Assembly: GCA_031547595.1 (NCBI GenBank)
Contig: JAVBRU010000079.1
Span: forward strand, 1 to 26,735
From: JAVBRU01 sp031547595
GTDB lineage: Bacteria; Bacillota; Clostridia; Christensenellales; Aristaeellaceae
Length of the DNA stretch: 26,735 nucleotides
Reading direction: 5' to 3'
In this document: positions 13,812 to 20,919 of the stretch, piece by piece
Layout of the letters: the number at the start of each line of letters is the position of its first letter
How positions within the stretch are numbered: position 1 is the stretch's first letter
Program-made: the position numbers and the translations under genes
The notes under the pieces: generated by a model
Databases searched by the model: none
What the model was told of the DNA's origin: nothing
Seen by the model: only the letters and a program-made list of their open reading frames with translations

Positions 13812-14999
13812 ATGCGTACCACAGGCGTTATTTCCCGCGGCATCCTCACACCGATTTTCAAACAGGGCGATGATCTGGTCACCATGGTAGCCGATTGCGT
13901 TATCCATTCTGCCAACACGGATGGCTATGCCCTCCAGGATGGCGATATTATTGGCATCACCGAGGCGGTGGTTGGCCGCACGCAGGGCAACTATGCCACC
14001 TGCGCCCAGATCACGAAGGATCTTTCTGATAAATTCAGCTCTGAAAGCCTGGGCATCGTGTTCCCGATTCTGTCCCGCAACCGCTTTTCGGTGCTGCTGA
14101 AAGCCATGGCTGCGTCCACTAAAAAGCTGTATGTGCTGCTGTCCTACCCTGGGGACGAGGTAGGCAACGAGCTGGTCTCCATCGACCGCGTGGACGAAAA
14201 GGGCGTCAACCCCTACTCGGACATCTTTGACGAGGAAGGCTTTCGCGCGGTGTTTGGGCACAACACCATTCACCCGTTTACAGGCATTGACTATATTGAA
14301 TATTACAAAAGCTTTGGCGATCATATCGAGATGATTTTCGCTAACGATCCGCGTGCAATTTTGAAGTATACCAAGCAAGTGCTCTGCTGCGACATCCACT
14401 CCCGCCGCCGCACCCAGCGCCTGATCAAGGCTGCCGATTCTACCGCCAATGTGCTTTTGATGGACGATATTTTGCACGAGTCCGTGGACGGCAGCGGCTA
14501 TTCGGCCTATGGCCTGCTTGGCAGCAACAAGGCGACCGAGGACAAAGTGAAGCTCTTCCCCCGCGAAACCCAGGCCGTGGTGGACGGCGTGCAGGCGCAG
14601 ATGCTAAAACGCACGGGCAAGCGCATCGAAGTGCTGGTGTATGGCGACGGCTGCTTCAAGGATCCCATTGGCGGTATTTGGGAACTGGCCGACCCTGTGG
14701 TCGCCCCCGCGTTCACCGACGGCCTTCGCGGCACGCCCAACGAACTGAAGATCAAATATGTTGCGGACAACGAGTTTGCCGATCTCTCCGGCGAGGCGCT
14801 GCAAAAAGCGCTGCGCGAAAAGATATCGCAAAAGGATTCTTCGCTGGTGGGCAGCATGCAGGCCGAGGGCACCACCCCCCGCCAGATATCAGACCTGGTG
14901 GGCAGCCTGTGCGATCTGACTAGCGGCAGCGGCGACCGCGGCACCCCCGTGGTGCTGATCCAGAACTATTTCAAGAATTACGCATCTGTGAAGGATTGA
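13812..14999 (+). CDS. Coenzyme F420-0:L-glutamate ligase-like protein (CofE-like)
   Basis: A 395-residue protein. ATG 13812 lies after the promoter at 13743-13771, whereas an in-frame ATG at 13743 overlaps the -35 box and is rejected. The N-terminal ISRGILTPIFKQGDDLVTMVADCV and the following DGDIIGITEAVVGRTQGNY match the CofE/FbiB start, where the DGD and ITE residues lie near metal and nucleotide sites. Later segments, such as VLVYGDGCFKDPIGGIWELADPVVAPAF, are typical of the longer Firmicute form. CofE adds gamma-linked glutamates to F420-0, but clostridia of this kind generally lack F420, so the true substrate may differ; this is inference. No other cofactor genes are nearby. The 3' end faces the convergent U32 gene across 22 bp without a clear terminator. 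Confidence 0.82.
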   Translation: MRTTGVISRGILTPIFKQGDDLVTMVADCVIHSANTDGYALQDGDIIGITEAVVGRTQGNYATCAQITKDLSDKFSSESLGIVFPILSRNRFSVLLKAMAASTKKLYVLLSYPGDEVGNELVSIDRVDEKGVNPYSDIFDEEGFRAVFGHNTIHPFTGIDYIEYYKSFGDHIEMIFANDPRAILKYTKQVLCCDIHSRRRTQRLIKAADSTANVLLMDDILHESVDGSGYSAYGLLGSNKATEDKVKLFPRETQAVVDGVQAQMLKRTGKRIEVLVYGDGCFKDPIGGIWELADPVVAPAFTDGLRGTPNELKIKYVADNEFADLSGEALQKALREKISQKDSSLVGSMQAEGTTPRQISDLVGSLCDLTSGSGDRGTPVVLIQNYFKNYASVKD

Positions 15000-15021
15000 C
15001 AGAAGGGCAGACAAGAGTGCC

Positions 15022-16242
15022 TTATCCGGCGTGATTCCGATTGATACCGCGAATCAAATCCCCTGCTTCCAGCGGAAAATCCACCGGCACCAGCACGTGG
15101 GTGCCCGCGATATACACAGTATCCACATCCTGTGCGGCTTCGCACAGGATGATTTTTTTCACTTCAAAGGGGATGCTGCCCCGGGGCGTCACCGCCTCCA
15201 AAGTATCGCCCGCATAAAAGCGGTTGCGCACGGCGAGGCGTGCGCAGCCATCCTGCATGCCCTCCACGCGGGCGGTGTATTCCATGGACTGGGTGAAGCC
15301 TGCTGCGCCGCTTGGCGGCGTGGGCGCACCAAAGTAAAAGCCGGTATTGAAGGCACGGTGGCTGGCCTTGAGAAGCTCGGCCTCCAGCTGCGGCAATTCT
15401 GCGCGGTAGGCATCCTCGCTGGTTTGCAATAAATCCAACGCACGGCGGTATGCCCGCGTGACGGTCGCCACGTAGTATTCGGTCTTCATACGCCCTTCAA
15501 TTTTGAAGGACGTAATGCCGGCGGCGATCAGCTCCGGCAGATGTGACAGCATATTGAGATCATACGCGGAGAAAATAAAGGTGCCGCGCTCGTCCTCATA
15601 CACCGGCCATTGCTCGTTCGGGCGCTTTTTCTCGGTGACGGCATATTCCCAGCGGCAGGGCTGGGCACACGCACCGTGGTTGGCACCGCGCCCCGTCATG
15701 GCGTCGCTGAGCATGCAGCGCCCAGAGTATGCCATACACATCGCGCCGTGCACAAACGCTTCCAGTTCCAAATCCGGCGGCGTATGCTGGCGAAGTTGTG
15801 CGATCTTAGCAAGCGACAGTTCCCGCGCCAGCACTACGCGCTGCGCACCGATGCCGTGCCAGAACGCGGCCGCCGCGCTGTTGACGGTGTTGGCCTGGGT
15901 GCTGATGTGCAGCGGCAGCTGAGGCACTTTTTCACGCAGCATCAGCGCCGCGCCCAGGTCGCTCACAATCGCGGCATCCGCGCCGGCGGCGTGCGCGCGC
16001 CTGGCAGCGTCCACAAAACCATCCAGCTCCTCATCAAAGGGCAGGATATTGAGCGTCACATAGAATTTCGCGTTTTTCGCATGCGCAAAAGCTATAGCCT
16101 GCAGCAGTTCGCCGTCGTCAAAATTGCCGGCAAATGCGCGCAGACCATAGCTTTTCATGCCGCCATAGACGGCATTGGCACCAAAGTGCAGGGCGGCATG
16201 CAGTTGGGGCATGCCGCCTGCGGGGCAAAGAAGCTCGATCAT
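15022..16242 (-). CDS. U32 family protein, TrhP-like tRNA hydroxylation enzyme
   Basis: A 406-residue protein of the family formerly called U32 peptidases. The start IELLCPAGGMPQLHAALHFGANAVYGG is the family hallmark. Four cysteines (C169, C176, C192 and C196, in the HGAMC...GRC...GACAQPC pattern) are the expected iron-sulfur ligands, and FKIEGRMKTEYYVATVTRAYR is the next signature. In B. subtilis and E. coli such proteins (TrhP/YegQ group) make 5-hydroxyuridine in tRNA from prephenate. The B. subtilis pair yrrN/yrrO follows yrrL (mltG), and the same mltG-U32 order is seen here, which supports the TrhP assignment. The start overlaps the mltG stop by four bases (ATGA). It is the last gene of the ylbF-mltG operon. 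Confidence 0.85.
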   Translation of the reverse strand: MIELLCPAGGMPQLHAALHFGANAVYGGMKSYGLRAFAGNFDDGELLQAIAFAHAKNAKFYVTLNILPFDEELDGFVDAARRAHAAGADAAIVSDLGAALMLREKVPQLPLHISTQANTVNSAAAAFWHGIGAQRVVLARELSLAKIAQLRQHTPPDLELEAFVHGAMCMAYSGRCMLSDAMTGRGANHGACAQPCRWEYAVTEKKRPNEQWPVYEDERGTFIFSAYDLNMLSHLPELIAAGITSFKIEGRMKTEYYVATVTRAYRRALDLLQTSEDAYRAELPQLEAELLKASHRAFNTGFYFGAPTPPSGAAGFTQSMEYTARVEGMQDGCARLAVRNRFYAGDTLEAVTPRGSIPFEVKKIILCEAAQDVDTVYIAGTHVLVPVDFPLEAGDLIRGINRNHAG

Positions 16243-17429
16243 TTCAATCCTTGTGCCTCATCATAGGCCTTCCACAAGGGCGCATAAATCGCAGTCGCCT
16301 GCTCGTGCTCGGCCAGTGTTTTGCTAAAGTGCAATTCTCCGGTGTTTGGGTCCTTGCTGCAGAAGTACAGATAGCCATCCTTGGCAAACTGCTCGTCCGG
16401 GTACAGCGCGGCATAGATTGCCGACGCGGACGGGCTGCACACCGGCCCCAGCGGCAATCCCTTGTTGAGGTAGGTGTTGTAGGGCGATTGCACATTGAGA
16501 TCGGCACTGCTCAGCGCCATGCGCTTGCTGCCAGAATAATACTTGATGGTCACGTCGCTGCCAAGGGTCATGTTCTGCTTGAGGCGGTTATGGAACACCG
16601 CCGACACCTTGGTGAAATCAGCATTCTTGGCTTCTTTTTCGATCATGGATGCCAGGGTGATGATCTGGTCCATGGTCATGCCAAGCTCGGCCGCGCGGTC
16701 GTGATACTCGCTTTTGAACACAGCTTCCGTTTGTGACACCAGTTTTTTGATGATGTCCGCTGCGGTGGCGTTGGTGTATACCTCAAAGGTGTCGGCGGCC
16801 AGATAGCCCTCCAGCACATACTTTCGCTGGCCGACATTCCTGCTTTGCAATACGGAGTTTACACCGTAATAGGCGCTGTAATCCGCGCCGGATTTGCAGA
16901 TCGCCAGGAATTCATCGGCGCTTGTCAGCACGCCATCCGCCACCAGCTTGGCCGCGATGTCTTCAATCGTCCAGCCCGGAATGATGGTGATGTTGCGGGT
17001 GAGCGGGTTGCCGTCGCCCGTGGTCAGCTGCTGGGCGATGTCTGCCATGCTCATGGATTTTTTGAGTGCATAATCCCCTGCCTGAATCTTCTGGCCATAG
17101 CCCAGGAAATCGGCGTAGAACTTGAACACCGTGCTGTTGTGCACCAGCCCCTGCGCCTCCAGATTGGCGGCCACGCGGGACAGGCTGGCGCCCTTGGCGA
17201 TGGTGAAGGAAATCTCGGTCTGGTCTGTCTTATCCATGGGCTGCAGGAAATTGCGGTCCACCCAGTTGTAGCCCGTCATGCAAATACCCACAACCACCAC
17301 CAGAATGCACAGCCCAATCATCACCGGCCGCAGGATATGCCACAGCCAGCTATACCAAAACAGCCCGTACTCCCGCTCCTGCCGCAAAGATTCTTCGGTG
17401 TATTCTTTGTTTGGACGGTTCTTTTTCAA
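16239..17429 (-). CDS. mltG: Endolytic murein transglycosylase MltG (YceG-like)
   Basis: A 396-residue membrane-anchored enzyme. A polar N-terminal cytoplasmic tail of about 34 residues is followed by one membrane helix (about 35-56: IGLCILVVVVGICMTGYNW). A LysM-like segment then precedes the YceG domain. ITLASMIEKEAKN carries Glu264, the expected catalytic acid, and PYNTYLNKGLPLGPVCSPSASAI is the conserved C-terminal signature. MltG cuts nascent glycan strands and sets their length. The start is TTG 17429, with AGGAGG 10 bases upstream; no nearby ATG fits. It lies 21 bp after the ylbF-like gene and overlaps the U32 gene, so all three form one operon. The use of TTG may lower its translation. 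Confidence 0.92.
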   Translation of the reverse strand: MKKNRPNKEYTEESLRQEREYGLFWYSWLWHILRPVMIGLCILVVVVGICMTGYNWVDRNFLQPMDKTDQTEISFTIAKGASLSRVAANLEAQGLVHNSTVFKFYADFLGYGQKIQAGDYALKKSMSMADIAQQLTTGDGNPLTRNITIIPGWTIEDIAAKLVADGVLTSADEFLAICKSGADYSAYYGVNSVLQSRNVGQRKYVLEGYLAADTFEVYTNATAADIIKKLVSQTEAVFKSEYHDRAAELGMTMDQIITLASMIEKEAKNADFTKVSAVFHNRLKQNMTLGSDVTIKYYSGSKRMALSSADLNVQSPYNTYLNKGLPLGPVCSPSASAIYAALYPDEQFAKDGYLYFCSKDPNTGELHFSKTLAEHEQATAIYAPLWKAYDEAQGLK

Positions 17430-17450
17430 AGGGAAATTTCCTCCTAGATA

Positions 17451-17789
17451 CTACATTGGGAGTTCTAAACCCACCGCCGTGGTGATCACCTGGAACACCT
17501 GCGCCAGCAGCTGCTGCAGCCGCATTTCCGCCACCAGATAGCCCGCGGTGGGCTGCGAGGCGTATAGCAGCGCGCTCATTTGCGAAAAACGCTGCATCTC
17601 GTCATTATCCATCTGCTTGCCCGCCATCGCCGCCATTTGCAGCGCGGTTTGCAGCTTGCGGTATTCCTTGATCAGCACACGGCTGGTTTCATCGGCATCC
17701 ACCTGCTCCTTCAGCCGCTCAAAATCCCGGTATTCCTCGCTGCTGCGTAAATCCTGCGCCAACAGCCGCGCGTTGTCCATCACTGCCAT
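17451..17789 (-). CDS. YlbF/YmcA family protein
   Basis: A 112-residue, mostly helical protein matching the Com_YlbF family: an N-terminal ARLLAQDLRSSEEYRDFERLKEQV, a middle RVLIKEYRKLQTALQMAAMAGKQ, and a hydrophobic C-terminal helix (LVAEMRLQQLLAQVFQVI). In B. subtilis, YlbF, YmcA and YaaT form the complex that directs RNase Y and affects competence, biofilm formation and sporulation. Which of the two paralogues this is cannot be told. The ribosome binding site is GGAAGGGG. It is the first gene of the operon with mltG and the U32 gene, with its own promoter directly behind the ispE terminator. The 70-base leader contains a small hairpin (TGCATC-aaac-GATGCA, 17805-17820). Confidence 0.85.
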   Translation of the reverse strand: MAVMDNARLLAQDLRSSEEYRDFERLKEQVDADETSRVLIKEYRKLQTALQMAAMAGKQMDNDEMQRFSQMSALLYASQPTAGYLVAEMRLQQLLAQVFQVITTAVGLELPM

Positions 17790-17859
17790 AGTATACCCCT
17801 TCCATGCATCAAACGATGCAGGATCGTGCTTTGTTGCGCGATCATCGCCTGACCTGATG

Positions 17860-17888
17860 ATTATAACATTTTTGAAAAGATGTGTCTA
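17860..17888 (-). promoter_or_regulatory. Sigma-A promoter of the ylbF-mltG-U32 operon
   Basis: On the minus strand, TAGACA (17888-17883), a 17 bp spacer and a perfect TATAAT (17865-17860). The -35 begins only 6 bases after the T-run of the ispE terminator. Confidence 0.8.
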
Positions 17889-17894
17889 CACAGC

Positions 17895-17923
17895 AAAAAG
17901 GCACGGGCTTGATTGCCTATGCC
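17895..17923 (-). terminator. Intrinsic terminator overlapping the ispE stop codon
   Basis: On the minus strand GGCATAGGC (17923-17915), loop AATCAA and GCCCGTGCC (17908-17900) form a nine-pair stem with one mismatch, followed by TTTTT (17899-17895). The TAG stop of ispE lies within the left arm. Confidence 0.78.
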
Positions 17924-18759
17924 AAAGTCTCTGTTCTTATGCATACATCATATCTGTTGGCTAATACGGTATATGCCGCATCTGCCTGCGCGGCGGTATC
18001 AAACGCACCGATCACCGCCGCGCCGCTGCCCGTCATTTGCGCAAAGGCCGCGCCCTGCTGCCGGAGGACATCGATGGCAGCGGCAATTTGCGGGCGAAAT
18101 TGCAGGCAGGACAATTGCAGATCATTCCCCGCTGCCAGCGCCAAAGCGTGCAGATCACCCATTTGCAGGGCTTGCTGGGCTGCGTCCACATGGATAGACA
18201 CGCCGCCCGGGCGGTATGCCCGGAAGATATCGCGCGTGCTGACACCCTCTGAGGGCAACAGCACCACCAGCGGGATAGCAGGTGCAGTAATGGGCGTCAG
18301 TTGCTCGCCGATGCCCCGCACACGGCAAGGCACATTTTGCAGGCAATAGGGCACATCCGCGCCCAGGCGCAGCCCGATATCAAACAGCGTTTCTTCAGGA
18401 AGGTTCAGTTGCCAGAGCTTATTTAGCCCACGCAGCGCGGCGGCGCAATCGGCGCTGCCCCCGCCCATACCGGAGCCTGTGGGGATGCGCTTCACAAGCC
18501 GCATTTTCGCGCCCTGCGCTGTGTCGGAAGCCTGCTGCAATGCGCGCGCGGCGCGCAGCACCAGGTTGTTTTCTTCGGCTGCCAGGGCGTCATTGCCTGC
18601 GATTGCCAAGGTCAAGCTGCTATCCAAATCCAAAGTCAGCGTATCATGCAACGCCACGCGCTGCATCAACATATCCAGCAGATGGTAGCCATCCGCGCGC
18701 TTGCCCTTGACGTACAGCAGCCAGTTGATCTTGGCATAAGCTTTGATTTCCAAACTCAT
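17917..18759 (-). CDS. ispE: 4-diphosphocytidyl-2-C-methyl-D-erythritol kinase
   Basis: A 280-residue GHMP kinase, the standard IspE length. It phosphorylates CDP-methylerythritol in the MEP route to isoprenoids. Visible signatures are the start AYAKINWLLYVKGKRADGYH with Lys10, the ATP loop PTGSGMGGGSAD at about residues 93-104, and LGADVPYCL with the catalytic Asp135. The C-terminal motif MTGSGAAVIGAF is the third GHMP signature. Its start overlaps the histidine kinase stop by four bases (ATGA), so it is translationally coupled and is the last gene of a seven-gene operon. The terminator hairpin is built into its stop region. IspE is normally essential, so readthrough of the upstream operon matters. 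Confidence 0.95.
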   Translation of the reverse strand: MSLEIKAYAKINWLLYVKGKRADGYHLLDMLMQRVALHDTLTLDLDSSLTLAIAGNDALAAEENNLVLRAARALQQASDTAQGAKMRLVKRIPTGSGMGGGSADCAAALRGLNKLWQLNLPEETLFDIGLRLGADVPYCLQNVPCRVRGIGEQLTPITAPAIPLVVLLPSEGVSTRDIFRAYRPGGVSIHVDAAQQALQMGDLHALALAAGNDLQLSCLQFRPQIAAAIDVLRQQGAAFAQMTGSGAAVIGAFDTAAQADAAYTVLANRYDVCIRTETLA

Positions 18760-20204
18760 GCCTCCTTGGCGTGTGCCAGCGTGATTTCAAAGGTGGCTCC
18801 AATCTCCGAGGGCAGCAGGTAAATCTTCTGATGGTGCCGCTCCATGATACAGCGGCAGATGGCGAGGCCCAGCCCCGTGCCGTTGCCCACGGTGTGCGCC
18901 TTATCGGCCTTGTAAAAGCGATCGAAGATATGTGGCGCGTCCTTGGGCAATACGCCCTCGCCGGTATCGCTGACACGCAGCAGCACCTGATCACCCTCCT
19001 GATAGGTCTTGAGGGTCAATGTGCCGCCCTTGGGCGTAAACTTGATGGCGTTGTCAATCAGATTGATGATCACCTGATCGATCTGGTCGCTGTCGGCACG
19101 CACCATGAGCGCGTCCTCGCCCATATCTACGTCCACTTCCAGCTGCTTATCATCAATCTGCGTCATGCGGGAGATTAACACCCGGCGCGCCGTTTCGTTG
19201 ATGTCAAAGTTCGTAAGTGACAGGCTGTTATCGGTATTTTCCATGCGAGAGAGGTTGAGAAGCCCCGCAATCAGCTTGGTGAGGCGGCGCGTTTCGTCCA
19301 CGATCACCTGCAGATACTGCTTGTGGCTCTCCGGCGGGATGGTGTCATCCAGCATGCCATCCGCAAAGCCGTGGATGCTGGTGATGGGTGAACGCAGCTC
19401 GTGCGACACATTGGCCACAAACTCGCGGCGGGACTGCTCCAAGTTTTGCAGCTGCTCAGCCATCTGGTTGAAGGATTCTGCCACCTTGCACATTTCGCTG
19501 CTGCCCTCAATCGGCACGCGGGTGTCAAACTTTCCGTCGGCCATCTCCCCGGCGGCCTTGGCCATCACATCCAGCGGGCGCACCAGGCGGCGCGTATGCA
19601 GGATCAGGATGACGGCCACAATGGCCAGTATCGCGCCCGTGATGGCGGCAATCTGCCACAAGAGACCCGCGTAAAGCGCATGGATGGTCTGCGCGTTGGT
19701 TTGCAGGATAATCGCGCCATTGACTACGCCATCGCGCACCCAAGGCACGGCCACGGTGAACACCACACCGTTATCGGTCTGCGTTTGCAACACCAGCTCT
19801 TCGCCGGAATACAGCCGGATGACGTATTCGGCCATGTCCCCATTCATCCATCCCGCCCACACGGCCTGCAGCTCGTCGCTCTCTGCGCTGTTGAGCGGGA
19901 TGCCAGTGCTCCAGCGGTTGGCAAGCAGGGCATAAGCGCCATACTCGTCAAGAATTTTCTGCGCTTTCCAGGCGGCATAATACTCGGCTGTACCCGTCTG
20001 GCCAAACAGCTGGGTCACATGGCCTTTATCCATGCTGCGCGCCAGATAGGCCAGCTCCCGCGCCTCCACCTTCAGCGTATTCATGCGGTTGTCGATGCGG
20101 ATTTGGCGGACGGACACATAGAACAGCACACTCATGATCACCACCACCACCAGCACCACCACCAGCACCACCGAAAAAAACCGGACAAACATACTGCGTT
20201 TCAT
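18756..20204 (-). CDS. Two-component sensor histidine kinase with HAMP domain
   Basis: A 482-residue membrane kinase. Two membrane helices are visible at about residues 9-32 and 183-205, flanking an extracellular sensor of about 150 residues. A HAMP domain follows (RRLVRPLDVMAKAAGEM), then a HisKA domain with NVSHELRSP (His268 is the phospho-acceptor), then a HATPase domain with an N-box (IDNAIKF), DTGEGVL and GTGLGLAICRCIM. The sensor domain carries no recognised fold, so the signal is unknown. The gene follows its response regulator by 9 bp, with only a weak ribosome binding site, and overlaps ispE by four bases. In the operon with mutS2 and zapA, a role in envelope or growth control is possible but not shown. 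Confidence 0.93.
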   Translation of the reverse strand: MKRSMFVRFFSVVLVVVLVVVVIMSVLFYVSVRQIRIDNRMNTLKVEARELAYLARSMDKGHVTQLFGQTGTAEYYAAWKAQKILDEYGAYALLANRWSTGIPLNSAESDELQAVWAGWMNGDMAEYVIRLYSGEELVLQTQTDNGVVFTVAVPWVRDGVVNGAIILQTNAQTIHALYAGLLWQIAAITGAILAIVAVILILHTRRLVRPLDVMAKAAGEMADGKFDTRVPIEGSSEMCKVAESFNQMAEQLQNLEQSRREFVANVSHELRSPITSIHGFADGMLDDTIPPESHKQYLQVIVDETRRLTKLIAGLLNLSRMENTDNSLSLTNFDINETARRVLISRMTQIDDKQLEVDVDMGEDALMVRADSDQIDQVIINLIDNAIKFTPKGGTLTLKTYQEGDQVLLRVSDTGEGVLPKDAPHIFDRFYKADKAHTVGNGTGLGLAICRCIMERHHQKIYLLPSEIGATFEITLAHAKEA

Positions 20205-20213
20205 GGCGTTCTT

Positions 20214-20903
20214 TTACTTTACCTCGAATTTATAGCCCACGCCCCACACGGTGCGGATCTGCCAGCCCAGCGCTTCGCTATCTACCAGTTTTTCGCGCAG
20301 ACGCTTGATATGCACGTCCACCGTGCGGCTGTCTCCAAAGAAGTCAAACCCCCACACCTGTTCTAAAAGCTGCTCGCGCGTGAACACGCGGTTCTGGTGC
20401 GAGGCCAGGAAGTACAATACCTCCAGCTCCTTGGGCGGCATTTCCACCGCCTTTCCCTGATAGTGCACCTCGTATTTTTCTAAGCTGATGGTGAGGCCGG
20501 GGAAGGACAGCGCGTCCTTCTCCTCCTCGCTGGCCACCACGCGGCGAAGCACAGCCTTCACCCTCGCCACCAGCTCCTTGCTCTCGAAAGGCTTGGTCAT
20601 ATAATCGTCCGCACCCAGCTCCAGCCCCAGCACCTTGTCAAAGGTCTCATCCTTGGCGGTCAGCATGATGATCGGAATATTGCTGATCTTGCGCACAGCG
20701 CGGCACACCTGCCAGCCATCCATGCCCGGCAGCATCAAATCCAGCACAAGCAGATTGGGCGGGTTTTTTTGGAACGCGGCCACAGCCTCGTCCCCACGGG
20801 TCTGGATGGTGACGTCATAACCCTCTTTCTCCAGATACAGGCGCACCAATTGCGCGATGTTCGGGTCGTCATCTACCACCATGATGGTCTGCTTATCTTT
20901 CAT
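20214..20903 (-). CDS. OmpR/PhoB family response regulator
   Basis: A 229-residue regulator with a receiver domain (residues 4-117) and a winged-helix DNA-binding domain (about 130-228). Acidic pocket Asp12/Asp13, phosphorylation site Asp55 (LLVLDLML), Thr82 and Lys104 (YMTKPF) are all in place. The C-terminal part shows PPKELEVLYFLASH, VWGFDFFGDSRTVDVHIKRLREKL and VWGVGYKFEVK, the usual OmpR_C signature. AGGAGGG lies just upstream of the ATG. It is the partner of the kinase gene immediately downstream. The target promoters cannot be identified here. It begins 16 bp after mutS2. Confidence 0.95.
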   Translation of the reverse strand: MKDKQTIMVVDDDPNIAQLVRLYLEKEGYDVTIQTRGDEAVAAFQKNPPNLLVLDLMLPGMDGWQVCRAVRKISNIPIIMLTAKDETFDKVLGLELGADDYMTKPFESKELVARVKAVLRRVVASEEEKDALSFPGLTISLEKYEVHYQGKAVEMPPKELEVLYFLASHQNRVFTREQLLEQVWGFDFFGDSRTVDVHIKRLREKLVDSEALGWQIRTVWGVGYKFEVK

Positions 20904-20919
20904 TGAGGTTCCCTCCTAA

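Noticed and set aside
15000..15021. Possible terminator between the CofE-like and U32 genes
   Set aside because: Only a 4 bp stem (GGCA/TGCC) without a T-run.
19401..20366. 321-codon plus-strand frame
   Set aside because: Antisense to the histidine kinase; His-rich runs come from the complement of Val codons in the membrane helix.
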